The translations under genes were made by a program, and so were the position numbers. This document shows positions 8,783-17,205 of a stretch of 64,000 bases of DNA, in pieces. The stretch's first letter is position 1. Every line of letters begins with the position of its first letter. The DNA is from Leifsonia sp. ku-ls. GTDB taxonomy: Bacteria > Actinomycetota > Actinomycetes > Actinomycetales > Microbacteriaceae. Location: NCBI GenBank assembly GCA_003367665.1, contig QKXI01000001.1, forward strand, positions 186,001 through 250,000, written 5' to 3'. The notes beneath the pieces are model-generated. The model ran no database searches, was not told the DNA's origin, and saw only the letters and a program-made list of their open reading frames with translations.

Positions 8783-10912
8783 GTGTACGGTCGGGACGTG
8801 GTGAAGAACGCAGCGACCAGGTCAGCAGCCGCCGCGACAGAGGCGGCCACGGCGACGAATCCGACCGGTGGACCCGGCACGGAGCCCGGGAGGACGGCGG
8901 CCGCCGAGCCCCCGGCGCCCTACGAGCCCCTCCTCCCCCGCATCCCGATCCTGGAGCTCTCGCCCCAGGTCGACGAGGGCCTGTGGGCGGCGACGGCGTT
9001 CAGCGGCGAGGTGATCCCGTTCCGCGCGACCGCGTTCCGGGAGGGCCACGACAAGATCGGCGTCGACCTGATCCTGCTCGACCCGTCCGGCACCCAGACC
9101 GAGCACCACATGCACCCGATCGCGCCGGGCACCGACCGCTGGGAGGTGGAGGTGCAGCTGGAGGAGCTCGGCCTCTGGCGCTACCGGGTGCAGGCGTACG
9201 CGGACGAGTACGCCACCTGGCACCACAACGCCGAGGTGAAGGTGCCGGCCGGCATCGACGTCGAGCTCATGCTCACCATGGGCCACGACCTGCTGCAGCG
9301 GGCGTCGAAGGACAAGCGCCGCAGCACCGCCGAGCGCCGGCATCTCTCCGAGGCGGCCAAGGTGGTCGCGGACAGCAAGCGGTCGGTCGAGGAGCGGTTC
9401 CAAGCCGCGGTGGACGAGCGCATCCAGCACGTGCTGACCGAGCGGCCGCTGGTGAGCCTGCCGTCGCTCTCCGCCACGCGCGCGATCCAGGTGGAGCGGA
9501 CCCGCGCGGGCGTCGGCAGCTGGTACGAGTTCTTCCCCCGCTCGGAGGGCGCGAAGAAGCTCGCCGACGGGTCCTGGCAGTCCGGCACGTTCCGCACCGC
9601 GGCGAAGCGGCTGCCGGAGGTGGCGGCGATGGGCTTCGACGTCGTCTACCTCCCGCCGATCCACCCGATCGGGCGCACCTTCCGCAAGGGGCCGAACAAC
9701 ACGCTCGACGCGGGCGAGAACGACCCGGGCTCGCCGTGGGCGATCGGCAGCGCCGAGGGCGGCCACGACGCCATCCACCCCGACCTCGGCACCGAGAAGG
9801 ACTTCGTCTTCTTCCTCGGCAAGGCCAAACAGGCGGGACTCGAGGTCGCGCTCGACCTGGCCCTGCAGGCGTCGCCCGACCACCCGTGGGTGACCGAGCA
9901 CCCGGAGTGGTTCACCACCCTCCCGGACGGCACCATCGCCTACGCCGAGAACCCGCCGAAGAAGTACCAGGACATCTATCCCATCAACTTCGACAACGAC
10001 TACGAGGGCCTCCGCCAGGAGGTGCTGCGGATCGTCCGGTACTGGATGTCGCTCGGCGTGCGCATCTTCCGCGTCGACAACCCGCACACCAAGCCGCTGC
10101 ACTTCTGGGAGTGGCTCATCCACACCGTCAACGCCACCGACCCGGACGTGGTGTTCCTCGCCGAGGCGTTCACGCGTCCCGCGATCCTGCGCACGCTGGC
10201 GAAGGCCGGGTTCCAGCAGTCGTACACCTACTTCACCTGGCGGAACACGAAGGAGGAGCTGGAGGAGTTCCTCGACTCGCTCGCGCACGAGACGGCCGAC
10301 TACCTGCGGCCGAACCTGTTCGTGAACACGCCGGACATCCTGACCGAGTACCTGCAGTTCGGCGGTCAGCCCGCGTTCAAGATCCGCGCCGCGATCGCCG
10401 CGACGGCCGCGCCCACGTGGGGCGTGTACTCCGGCTACGAGCTGTTCGAGAACGTCGCCCGGCCGGGCGCCGAGGAGTACATCGACAACGAGAAGTACGA
10501 GTACCGCCCGCGCGACTACGCCAAGGCGCAGGCCCAGGGCCGCTCGCTCGCCGGCTATCTCACCATGCTCAACCGGGCGCGCAGCGAGCACCCGGCGCTG
10601 CGGCAGCTGCGCAACCTGACCCTGCACAGCAGCGAGGACGACAGCATCCTGGTGTACTCGAAGTATCTCGACGGCCGCTTCACCCGCAGCGGCAAGGCCG
10701 ACGCGGTCATCGTCGTCGCGAACGTCGACCCGCACTCGGTGCGCGAGACCGTCGTCCACCTCGACACCGCGGCGTTCGGCATCCCGTACGGCTCGTCGTT
10801 CGAGGTGAAGGACCGCGTGACCGGGCAGCGCTGGATCTGGGGCGCCGACGACTACGTCCGCCTCGACGCGTTCACCGAGCCCGTGCACATCCTGTCCGTC
10901 CGCCCGCTCTGA
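8783..10912 (+). CDS. glgE: Alpha-1,4-glucan:maltose-1-phosphate maltosyltransferase GlgE
   Basis: GlgE extends alpha-glucans with maltosyl units from maltose-1-phosphate. The 709-residue protein has the GlgE N-terminal domain followed by a GH13 barrel. The nucleophile Asp is near residue 432 in [11 protein letters not shown] and the acid/base Glu near 461 in FLAEAFTRP. The FPRSEGAKK segment and [15 protein letters not shown] are characteristic. The start is uncertain: GTG 8783, 8798 and 8801 are all in frame, and the first 45 residues are low-complexity Ala/Thr. glgB follows after 38 bp, the usual GlgE-GlgB pair. TreS/Pep2 or GlgM, which supply maltose-1-phosphate, are not in this window. 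Confidence 0.95.
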   Translation: MYGRDVVKNAATRSAAAATEAATATNPTGGPGTEPGRTAAAEPPAPYEPLLPRIPILELSPQVDEGLWAATAFSGEVIPFRATAFREGHDKIGVDLILLDPSGTQTEHHMHPIAPGTDRWEVEVQLEELGLWRYRVQAYADEYATWHHNAEVKVPAGIDVELMLTMGHDLLQRASKDKRRSTAERRHLSEAAKVVADSKRSVEERFQAAVDERIQHVLTERPLVSLPSLSATRAIQVERTRAGVGSWYEFFPRSEGAKKLADGSWQSGTFRTAAKRLPEVAAMGFDVVYLPPIHPIGRTFRKGPNNTLDAGENDPGSPWAIGSAEGGHDAIHPDLGTEKDFVFFLGKAKQAGLEVALDLALQASPDHPWVTEHPEWFTTLPDGTIAYAENPPKKYQDIYPINFDNDYEGLRQEVLRIVRYWMSLGVRIFRVDNPHTKPLHFWEWLIHTVNATDPDVVFLAEAFTRPAILRTLAKAGFQQSYTYFTWRNTKEELEEFLDSLAHETADYLRPNLFVNTPDILTEYLQFGGQPAFKIRAAIAATAAPTWGVYSGYELFENVARPGAEEYIDNEKYEYRPRDYAKAQAQGRSLAGYLTMLNRARSEHPALRQLRNLTLHSSEDDSILVYSKYLDGRFTRSGKADAVIVVANVDPHSVRETVVHLDTAAFGIPYGSSFEVKDRVTGQRWIWGADDYVRLDAFTEPVHILSVRPL

Positions 10913-10950
10913 CCGCCGACCGCGACCCGCTAACCGCAAGGAGTACCGCC

Positions 10951-13158
10951 ATGTCCCCGATCCCCGAAGGTGCGGCCGCCGTCGATCTGCCCACGCTCGA
11001 CGACACCCTGCTCGCCACCATCGCCGCAGGCAGCCACCACGACCCGCACGCCGTGCTCGGCCAGCACCAGGTGGCCGCGCCGGGCGTCGCCGACCCGATC
11101 ACGGTGATCCGCGCGCTGCGTCCGCTGGCGAAGGAGGTGTTCGCCGTGCTCCCGAACGGCGCGCACATCGAGCTCGGCCACATCGGCCACGGCGTCTGGC
11201 AGGGCGTCGACATCGTCGGGCCCGGCGCCTACCTGATCGAGGCGCGCTACGACGACGGCAGCACGTGGACCGCGGACGACCCCTACCGCTTCCTGCCGAC
11301 CATCGGCGAACTCGATCTGCACCTGATCCGGGAGGGCCGGCACGAGACGCTCTGGACCGCCCTCGGCGCCCACGTGCGCGACCTCGGCGGCGTGGTCGGG
11401 ACGGCGTTCACGGTCTGGGCGCCGCACGCCCGCGCCGTGCGGGTGGTCGGCGACTTCAACGGCTGGGACGGCACCCTGCACGCCATGCGCAACATGGGCG
11501 CCTCCGGCGTCTGGGAGCTGTTCGTGCCCGGCCTCGGCGAGGGCCAGATCTACAAGTTCGACATCCTCGCGCAGGACGGCCGCTGGGTGCGCAAGATCGA
11601 CCCGATGGCGCAGCTGGCCGAGACCCCGCCGGCGACCGCGTCCCGCATCACGGTCAGCCGCCACGCGTGGGAGGACGACGAGTGGATGCGCCGCCGCGCC
11701 GCGCACGACCCGCACGCCGGGCCGATGAGCGTCTACGAGCTGCACTTGGGCTCCTGGCGGCCGGGCCTCGGCTACCGCGAGGCGGCCGACGAGCTGATCG
11801 ACTACGTCGGCGCGCTCGGCTACACGCACGTCGAGTTCCTGCCGCTCGCCGAGCACCCGTTCGGCGGGTCGTGGGGCTACCAGGTCACCGGGTACTACGC
11901 CCCGACCAGCCGGTTCGGCTCCCCCGACGACCTCAAGTACCTGATCGACCGGCTGCACCAGGCCGGCATCGGCGTCATCCTCGACTGGGTGCCCGGCCAC
12001 TTCCCCAAGGACGACTGGGCGCTCGCCCGCTTCGACGGCCAGCCGCTGTACGAGCACCCGGACCCGCGCCGGGGCGAGCACAAGGACTGGGGCACCTACA
12101 TCTTCGACTACGGCAACTCGCAGGTGCGCAACTTCCTGGTCGCGAACGCGCTGTACTGGCTGGAGGAGTTCCACGTCGACGGTCTGCGCGTCGACGCCGT
12201 CGCATCCATGCTCTACCTCGACTACTCGCGCAACGCGGGCGAGTGGGAGCCGAACATCCACGGCGGCCGGGAGAACCTGGAGGCGATCGGCTTCCTGCAG
12301 GAGGTGACCGCCACCGCGTACAAGCGCAACCCGGGCACGGTCATGATCGCCGAGGAGTCGACCAGCTACACCGGCGTCACCGCGCCCACCTCCTCCGGCG
12401 GCCTCGGCTTCGGCCTGAAGTGGAACATGGGCTGGATGCACGACTCGCTCCAGTACATCCACGAGGACCCGATGTACCGCAGCTACCACCACAGCGAGAT
12501 CACCTTCTCGTTCGTGTACGCGTGGAGCGAGAACTTCCTGCTGCCGATCAGCCACGACGAGGTCGTGCACGGCAAGGGCTCCCTGCTGAACAAGATGCCG
12601 GGCGACCACTGGCAGCAGCTGGCCAATGTGCGCGCGTTCCTCGCCTTCATGTGGGCGCACCCGGGCAAGCAGCTGCTGTTCATGGGACAGGAGTTCGGGC
12701 AGCTGTCCGAGTGGAGCGAGGAGCGCGGCCTCGACTGGTGGATGCTCGACCAGCCCGCGCACCAGGGGCTCTGGAACCTCGTCGCGCAGCTGAACGCCGT
12801 GTACCGCGCGCACCCGCAGCTCTGGGCGCTCGACAACGAGCCGGCCGGCTTCGAGTGGCTGGACGGGTCGGACGCGCAGGGCAACGTCCTCGCGTTCCTG
12901 CGCAAGGACCGCGACGGCGAGCCGATCGCGGTGCTGTTCAACTTCTCCGGCAACCCGCACGGCGACTACCGGATCGGCCTGCCGTTCGCCGGCGAGTGGG
13001 AGGAGCTGCTCAACACGGACGCGGAGGCGTACGGCGGCTCGGGCGTCGGCAACCTCGGCGCGGTCACCGCGGTCGACGAGCCGTGGATGGGCCGCCCGGC
13101 CTCCGCCGTGCTGACCCTCCCCCCGCTCGGCGCCCTCTGGCTCAAGCCCCGCCGCTGA
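10951..13158 (+). CDS. glgB: 1,4-alpha-glucan branching enzyme GlgB
   Basis: Introduces alpha-1,6 branches into glucan. The 735-residue protein matches long bacterial GlgB with two N-terminal beta-sandwich modules before the barrel. The nucleophile Asp is near residue 415 in [12 protein letters not shown], the Glu near 468 in IAEESTSY, and the third Asp in [15 protein letters not shown] 10951 follows an AAGGAG Shine-Dalgarno. The same frame is open further upstream across glgE, but that is only a GC-rich shadow. It is probably co-transcribed with glgE. Two copies of the GTGAC palindrome lie beyond the stop. Confidence 0.95.
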   Translation: MSPIPEGAAAVDLPTLDDTLLATIAAGSHHDPHAVLGQHQVAAPGVADPITVIRALRPLAKEVFAVLPNGAHIELGHIGHGVWQGVDIVGPGAYLIEARYDDGSTWTADDPYRFLPTIGELDLHLIREGRHETLWTALGAHVRDLGGVVGTAFTVWAPHARAVRVVGDFNGWDGTLHAMRNMGASGVWELFVPGLGEGQIYKFDILAQDGRWVRKIDPMAQLAETPPATASRITVSRHAWEDDEWMRRRAAHDPHAGPMSVYELHLGSWRPGLGYREAADELIDYVGALGYTHVEFLPLAEHPFGGSWGYQVTGYYAPTSRFGSPDDLKYLIDRLHQAGIGVILDWVPGHFPKDDWALARFDGQPLYEHPDPRRGEHKDWGTYIFDYGNSQVRNFLVANALYWLEEFHVDGLRVDAVASMLYLDYSRNAGEWEPNIHGGRENLEAIGFLQEVTATAYKRNPGTVMIAEESTSYTGVTAPTSSGGLGFGLKWNMGWMHDSLQYIHEDPMYRSYHHSEITFSFVYAWSENFLLPISHDEVVHGKGSLLNKMPGDHWQQLANVRAFLAFMWAHPGKQLLFMGQEFGQLSEWSEERGLDWWMLDQPAHQGLWNLVAQLNAVYRAHPQLWALDNEPAGFEWLDGSDAQGNVLAFLRKDRDGEPIAVLFNFSGNPHGDYRIGLPFAGEWEELLNTDAEAYGGSGVGNLGAVTAVDEPWMGRPASAVLTLPPLGALWLKPRR

Positions 13159-13212
13159 GCGTCCGCCGCTGATGCCCCGCCACCGAGACCCCGCCGCCAA
13201 GCCCGCCGAGTG

Positions 13213-13257
13213 GTGACAAGATGTCGCTGTTCGGCGGGAGTGGTGACGTCATGTCAC
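13213..13257. repeat. Two copies of the GTGAC palindrome between glgB and the epimerase-like gene
   Basis: Cores at 13213-13227 (second arm decayed to GTCGC) and 13243-13257 (perfect GTGAC-GTCAT-GTCAC) repeat at a 30 bp interval. This is the same core and spacing as the array at 1783-2240. They sit between the ends of two convergent genes, where a terminator would be expected, so each could act as a hairpin. Confidence 0.8.
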
Positions 13258-13268
13258 CACTCGGCGGG

Positions 13269-14054
13269 TCAGGCGCCCGCGTCGAGCCAGCTGCCGTAGC
13301 CGACGCCGTCGACGGCGTGCTCCGGCACCAGGTTGCGCCCGGCGCGCCAGGTCGAGCCGAGCGCGCCGCCGAGCCGGATCGGGAGGATATAACGGCGGGT
13401 GCTGCTGGCCCGCTTCCACTGCTCGGCCAGCGACCGGGCCGACTCCACCCGGGGGCCACCGATCTGCAGGATGCCGTCGGCCTCCCCCGCGCCCTCCGCG
13501 ACGTCGACGAGAACGCGCGCGACGTCGGCGACGGCGATCGGCTGGAAGCGCGTCCGGGTCGGCGAGAACAGCGCGCCGAACGGCCGGCCGCGGTCGAAGA
13601 TCGCGGTGACGAAGTCGTGGAACTGGGTGGCGCGCACCACGCGGGTCTCGAGCGCGGAGTCCAGGTAGGCGCGCTCCTGCGCGGCCTTCGCCCGGTAGTA
13701 GCCGTACGCCGAGCCGTCGATGCCGACGATCGAGAGCAGCACCGCCCGGTTCACGCCGAAGCGCGCCGCGGTGTGGACGAGGTTCTGTGTGCCGGTGGCG
13801 AAGACGTGCGCGGCCTGCTTGCCGAGTCCGTTGCTGGTGTCGATCAGGACGTCGACGCCGTTCACCGCCTCCTCCAGCCCCGTGCCGGTCACCAGGTCCG
13901 TGGTCACGTAGGCCGCGCCGGCGACGTACGCGTCCGCGTCGTCGTCGGGCACGCGGCGGGCGGCGACCACCACCTCGTGGCCGCGCTCCACCGCCTCGGC
14001 GGTCACGGCGCGGCCGGCCAGGCCGGTGCCTCCGACGACGAGCACACGGGACAT
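13269..14054 (-). CDS. NAD(P)-binding epimerase/NmrA-like SDR protein
   Basis: A 261-residue protein with a Rossmann glycine motif VVGGTGLAGRAV at residues 6-17, typical of atypical short-chain dehydrogenases that bind NAD(P). The rest matches the general NmrA/NAD-dependent epimerase pattern (VLIDTSNG, LSIVGIDGSAYGYYRAKAAQE). A YxxxK pair is present in YGYYRAKAAQ. Substrate and pathway cannot be read from the sequence. It stands alone, convergent with glgB and running away from the thioredoxin-like gene upstream (about 67 bp). Confidence 0.8.
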   Translation of the reverse strand: MSRVLVVGGTGLAGRAVTAEAVERGHEVVVAARRVPDDDADAYVAGAAYVTTDLVTGTGLEEAVNGVDVLIDTSNGLGKQAAHVFATGTQNLVHTAARFGVNRAVLLSIVGIDGSAYGYYRAKAAQERAYLDSALETRVVRATQFHDFVTAIFDRGRPFGALFSPTRTRFQPIAVADVARVLVDVAEGAGEADGILQIGGPRVESARSLAEQWKRASSTRRYILPIRLGGALGSTWRAGRNLVPEHAVDGVGYGSWLDAGA

Positions 14055-14121
14055 GCGCGGTCACTCCCTCAGGGCGGGGCGGACGGTGAGAGCGCCGCCG
14101 ACCGGCCTGTGGGGAGGGGCG

Positions 14122-15078
14122 TCAGTACAGCAGCGAGGCCAGCCTAGCCCTGGCCTTGGCGACACGGGGGTCGTCCACACCCACGATCTCGAAATAGTCG
14201 AGCAGGCGGGAGCGCACCTCCTCCTTGCCGGCGGCGTCGAGCGACGGGAAGACCGTGAGCAGCCGGTCGAAGGCGTCCTCGACGTGGCCGCCCGAGATGT
14301 CGAGGTCGGCGACGCCGAGCTGAGCCGCCGCGTCCTTCGGCGCTTCGGCGGCCGCCGTGCGCAGCTCGTCGGCGGTGTGACCGCTCAGCCGCGCCAGCAG
14401 GCTGACCTGGGCGAGACCGGCCACGGCCATCGCGTCCCGTGGGTCCTGGGCGATCGCGGTGCGGTACGCGCGGATCGCGCCCTCGTAGTCGCCGCGGTCG
14501 ATGGCCTCGTAGGCCTCGGCGTGCAGCGGAGGGAGCGGAGGCTCCGGCGCGGGCTCGGCGGGGGCGCCCTCCTGTCCGGCCTGGCCCTCGACGGTCACGG
14601 TGTCGGTGACGCCGTTCTGCGCGGCGAGCTGCAGCAGCTGGTCCAGCACGTCTTTCAGCTGGTCCTCGGGCGCGGCACCGGAGAACAGCTGCACCGGGCG
14701 CCCGGCGACGAGCGCCGCCACCGTCGGCACGGCCGTCGCCTGGAACGCCTGCGTGAGCTGCGGGTTCGCGTCGACGTCGATGCGCACGAGCACGAGCCGG
14801 CCGCCGAAGCCGCCGACGAGGCGCTCGAGCACGGGCGAGAACTGCTTCCACTGCTCCGAGCGCTCCGTGCCCAGGTCGACGACCACCGGGACGCGCATCG
14901 AGAGGTCGATGAAGTCGTTGAAGTTGGCGTCCGTGCCCTCGAAATACAGGCTCGGCAGCGTCAGCCCGGCGGCGCCCGGCTGCGCGGCGGCGGCGGGCGA
15001 GCCCTCGGCCGGGCGGTTCACGAGCGAGCTGAGGTCGACGGCTCCACGAAGGTTGGTGGGCGGCGGGACGTTGCTCAT
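14122..15078 (-). CDS. Thioredoxin-fold plus TPR co-chaperone, CnoX-like, lacking CXXC
   Basis: A 318-residue cytoplasmic protein. Residues about 50-160 form a thioredoxin fold (PVVVDLGTERSEQWKQF, then FQATAVPTVAALVAG with the cis-proline), and the C-terminal half has helical TPR-like repeats beginning LHAEAYEAIDRGDYEGAI. The active-site dithiol is missing: the position of WCGPC reads TERSEQW. The protein therefore cannot act as a dithiol reductase and is better seen as a holdase or adaptor like CnoX/YbbN. ATG 15078 gives the common actinobacterial N-terminus and follows a GAGG ribosome site. The next gene upstream is read in the same direction. Confidence 0.8.
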   Translation of the reverse strand: MSNVPPPTNLRGAVDLSSLVNRPAEGSPAAAAQPGAAGLTLPSLYFEGTDANFNDFIDLSMRVPVVVDLGTERSEQWKQFSPVLERLVGGFGGRLVLVRIDVDANPQLTQAFQATAVPTVAALVAGRPVQLFSGAAPEDQLKDVLDQLLQLAAQNGVTDTVTVEGQAGQEGAPAEPAPEPPLPPLHAEAYEAIDRGDYEGAIRAYRTAIAQDPRDAMAVAGLAQVSLLARLSGHTADELRTAAAEAPKDAAAQLGVADLDISGGHVEDAFDRLLTVFPSLDAAGKEEVRSRLLDYFEIVGVDDPRVAKARARLASLLY

Positions 15079-15140
15079 TGATCCTCCAGGTGCGTGCGTT
15101 GCGGGCGGTCCGGCACGACAGTCAAGGATACCCGCGAGGG

Positions 15141-17012
15141 CTACGGGATCTGCTTGGCCGCGACCATGCCCTGAGCGAACCCGAGCAGGGTGATCTTCTG
15201 GTTCGAGCCGGCGGGCGGCACGTAGAACGCCAGCTGGTAGCCGAAGTCGGACTGGATCCCGGTCTTCGACGTGGCAGCTCCGCTGAGCGCCGCGGCGGTC
15301 GCGCCCGCGTCCACCTCCGCTCCCGCCTCGACGACCTTGAGGATCTGCGATTCCTGCAGGTCCGTCCACACGATGGCGCCGGAGTCGTTCGTGGCCATCG
15401 CGATGTCGGCACCGCTGCCGGGCTGGCTGGTGAAGGTGAGCGAGGCCGTCGCCGGCACCGCCGCCTTCTGCTTTGCCTTCCACTCGGCGCCGACCTGGCT
15501 GCGCAGGGTGTCGCCCTCCGCGTTGAACAGCGACGCGTACTGGCTGCTGTCGCCGTTCATCAGGATGTCGCCGTACGCGGCCGCCACCTTCTGCGGCGGG
15601 AGCGCGAGCAGCTTGGAGTCCGGGGGGACGACGGCCGAACCGATGCTCGCCGGGGCGAGGTTGGGCACCTTTGCCTTCGGCTCGAGCGAGACGGCGTACT
15701 CCACCTGGTAGTTGTCGCGCGGCGACTTCTGCACCATCGTCAGGGCGATGGGCGCCTGCGGGTTGCCCTTCGCGTCCTTCGGGGAGTCGATCACCGCCGC
15801 GACCGTGCGCGGCCAGGCGTCGGTCGCCTGCGGCAGGGACAGCACGATCGGGCTCGCGGGGATCGGCGGGAGGGCCGGCTCGTCGGTCTTCTTGGCGCGG
15901 ATCGCGTAGTTGGCCGTGCGCAGCTGCAGCGCCGGTCCGACGAAGCGCACCTTGGCCAGCTCGGGATCGGCCTTGGAGTCGGCCTCGGCCGCGGACTCGG
16001 AGATGCGCTTGACGATGCGCTCGAGCTGCGGGACGGTCACCGCGGGCGGCAGCTGGTCCTTGCCGCTCGGCGCCTCCGTGGCCAGCGGCGTCGCCGTCTT
16101 GGTGGGCGTGACCGCCGCGTCCGTGCCGGTCGTGCAGCCGGTGAGGGCCAGCGCGCCGACGAGCGCGGCCGGGAGCATCACGCGCGCACGGCGGGAGGAG
16201 CGGCGACCGCGCGGGGTGGATTCGATCATGGCGCTCGGCTTGTACTTGGGCGCCTTCGGCAGCTTCGGCATCTTCGGGCCGCTCTTCCGGCGCGGGCCGC
16301 GCGAGCGGCGGTGGGTGTAGAGGCCCCAGAGGTACAGCGCGATGCCGATGACGAGCAGCACGAGGCCGCCGATGATGAGCGGGAACGCCCACGGCGTGGT
16401 CGCGTCGACCGGCCAGGTCACGCTGACCTTGGACGGCGCGGCCTTCGTGCCGTCGGACGCGACGATGACGCTCACGTCGTCGGGGATGTTCATCCGGGTG
16501 ACCTGCGCCGCCGTGCCGTCGAACTCCTCCAGCCACAGGTCGGAGCCCGCGGGGTTGGGTCCGGCCTTCGCGGCCGCCTCGGTGGTCCCCGTCGAACCGG
16601 AACCGTCGGTACCCCCCGCCGCGGGGGTGGAGGTGGGCGCGGGAGTCGCGGTCGAGCCGGAGTCGCCGCTCGCGGCCTTCGGCGTCACGGTCTTCGTCGT
16701 CAGCTTCCCGGTCGACGTCTGGTACCCCACCGCGACGTAGCGCTGGTCGCCCAGCCACGCCTTCATGTCCGCTGTACGGCCGTAAGCGACCACCTGCTTG
16801 CCCGGCTCCGGCGTGCCGGTGACCGTCAACGTCTGCTGACCAGGATGCGCGTTCAGCACGGAACCGTCGATCACCACGTAGCGCGGGTCGCCCGAGACGG
16901 TCGTGGCGACGTTGATGCTGGTCGGCGGCGCGAAGACGGTACGCTGAGCGATCCCGGCCACGATCATGACGGCGGCCACGACGAACGCGACGATGGCGAG
17001 TACGAAACGCAA
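15141..17012 (-). CDS. Membrane protein with two TM anchors and an internal lipobox; unknown function
   Basis: A 623-residue protein that I do not recognise. Residues 1-22 form an N-terminal membrane segment or signal (FVLAIVAFVVAAVMIVAGI). A Pro/Thr/Ser-rich linker follows, then a second membrane helix near 230 (PLIIGGLVLLVIGIALYLWG) and a basic stretch. Next comes MLPAALVGALALTGCTTG near 280-295, which looks exactly like a lipoprotein signal with lipobox LTGC. The C-terminal 320 residues look extracellular. The layout suggests two proteins, a membrane protein and a lipoprotein, fused in frame. No stop or frameshift separates them. Convergence or shared regulation with neighbours is not evident; the coiled-coil gene starts divergently 193 bp away. 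Confidence 0.7.
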   Translation of the reverse strand: MRFVLAIVAFVVAAVMIVAGIAQRTVFAPPTSINVATTVSGDPRYVVIDGSVLNAHPGQQTLTVTGTPEPGKQVVAYGRTADMKAWLGDQRYVAVGYQTSTGKLTTKTVTPKAASGDSGSTATPAPTSTPAAGGTDGSGSTGTTEAAAKAGPNPAGSDLWLEEFDGTAAQVTRMNIPDDVSVIVASDGTKAAPSKVSVTWPVDATTPWAFPLIIGGLVLLVIGIALYLWGLYTHRRSRGPRRKSGPKMPKLPKAPKYKPSAMIESTPRGRRSSRRARVMLPAALVGALALTGCTTGTDAAVTPTKTATPLATEAPSGKDQLPPAVTVPQLERIVKRISESAAEADSKADPELAKVRFVGPALQLRTANYAIRAKKTDEPALPPIPASPIVLSLPQATDAWPRTVAAVIDSPKDAKGNPQAPIALTMVQKSPRDNYQVEYAVSLEPKAKVPNLAPASIGSAVVPPDSKLLALPPQKVAAAYGDILMNGDSSQYASLFNAEGDTLRSQVGAEWKAKQKAAVPATASLTFTSQPGSGADIAMATNDSGAIVWTDLQESQILKVVEAGAEVDAGATAAALSGAATSKTGIQSDFGYQLAFYVPPAGSNQKITLLGFAQGMVAAKQIP

Positions 17013-17100
17013 GCAGGACTCCTCATGTGCCGGAATTCGGGGGCGGGCACATTTCTCCGACGATAGCGGACGTGCCTGAGAGGCAGCTAACCCTTCTCTG

Positions 17101-17130
17101 GACGCCCGCGCAGCCCCCCGTGCGGGCGTC
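17101..17130. other. Hairpin in divergent intergenic region
   Basis: GACGCCCGC and GCGGGCGTC form perfect 9 bp arms around a 12-base loop. It lies in the 193 bp between two divergent genes, 76 bp upstream of the coiled-coil gene, so it is not a simple terminator. It could be a regulator site or lie in a leader RNA. Confidence 0.6.
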
Positions 17131-17205
17131 GACAGCGCGATTGTAGGATCGACGCGGCGCGCGTGCGGCGACGTCGACCCGAATCATCCCCCAGGAGCAA
17201 CCACA

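Noticed and set aside
8764-13158. A 1464-codon frame that would fuse upstream DNA to glgB
   Set aside because: The first two thirds run out of frame through glgE and give Arg/Pro-rich nonsense; glgB has its own start and ribosome site at 10951.
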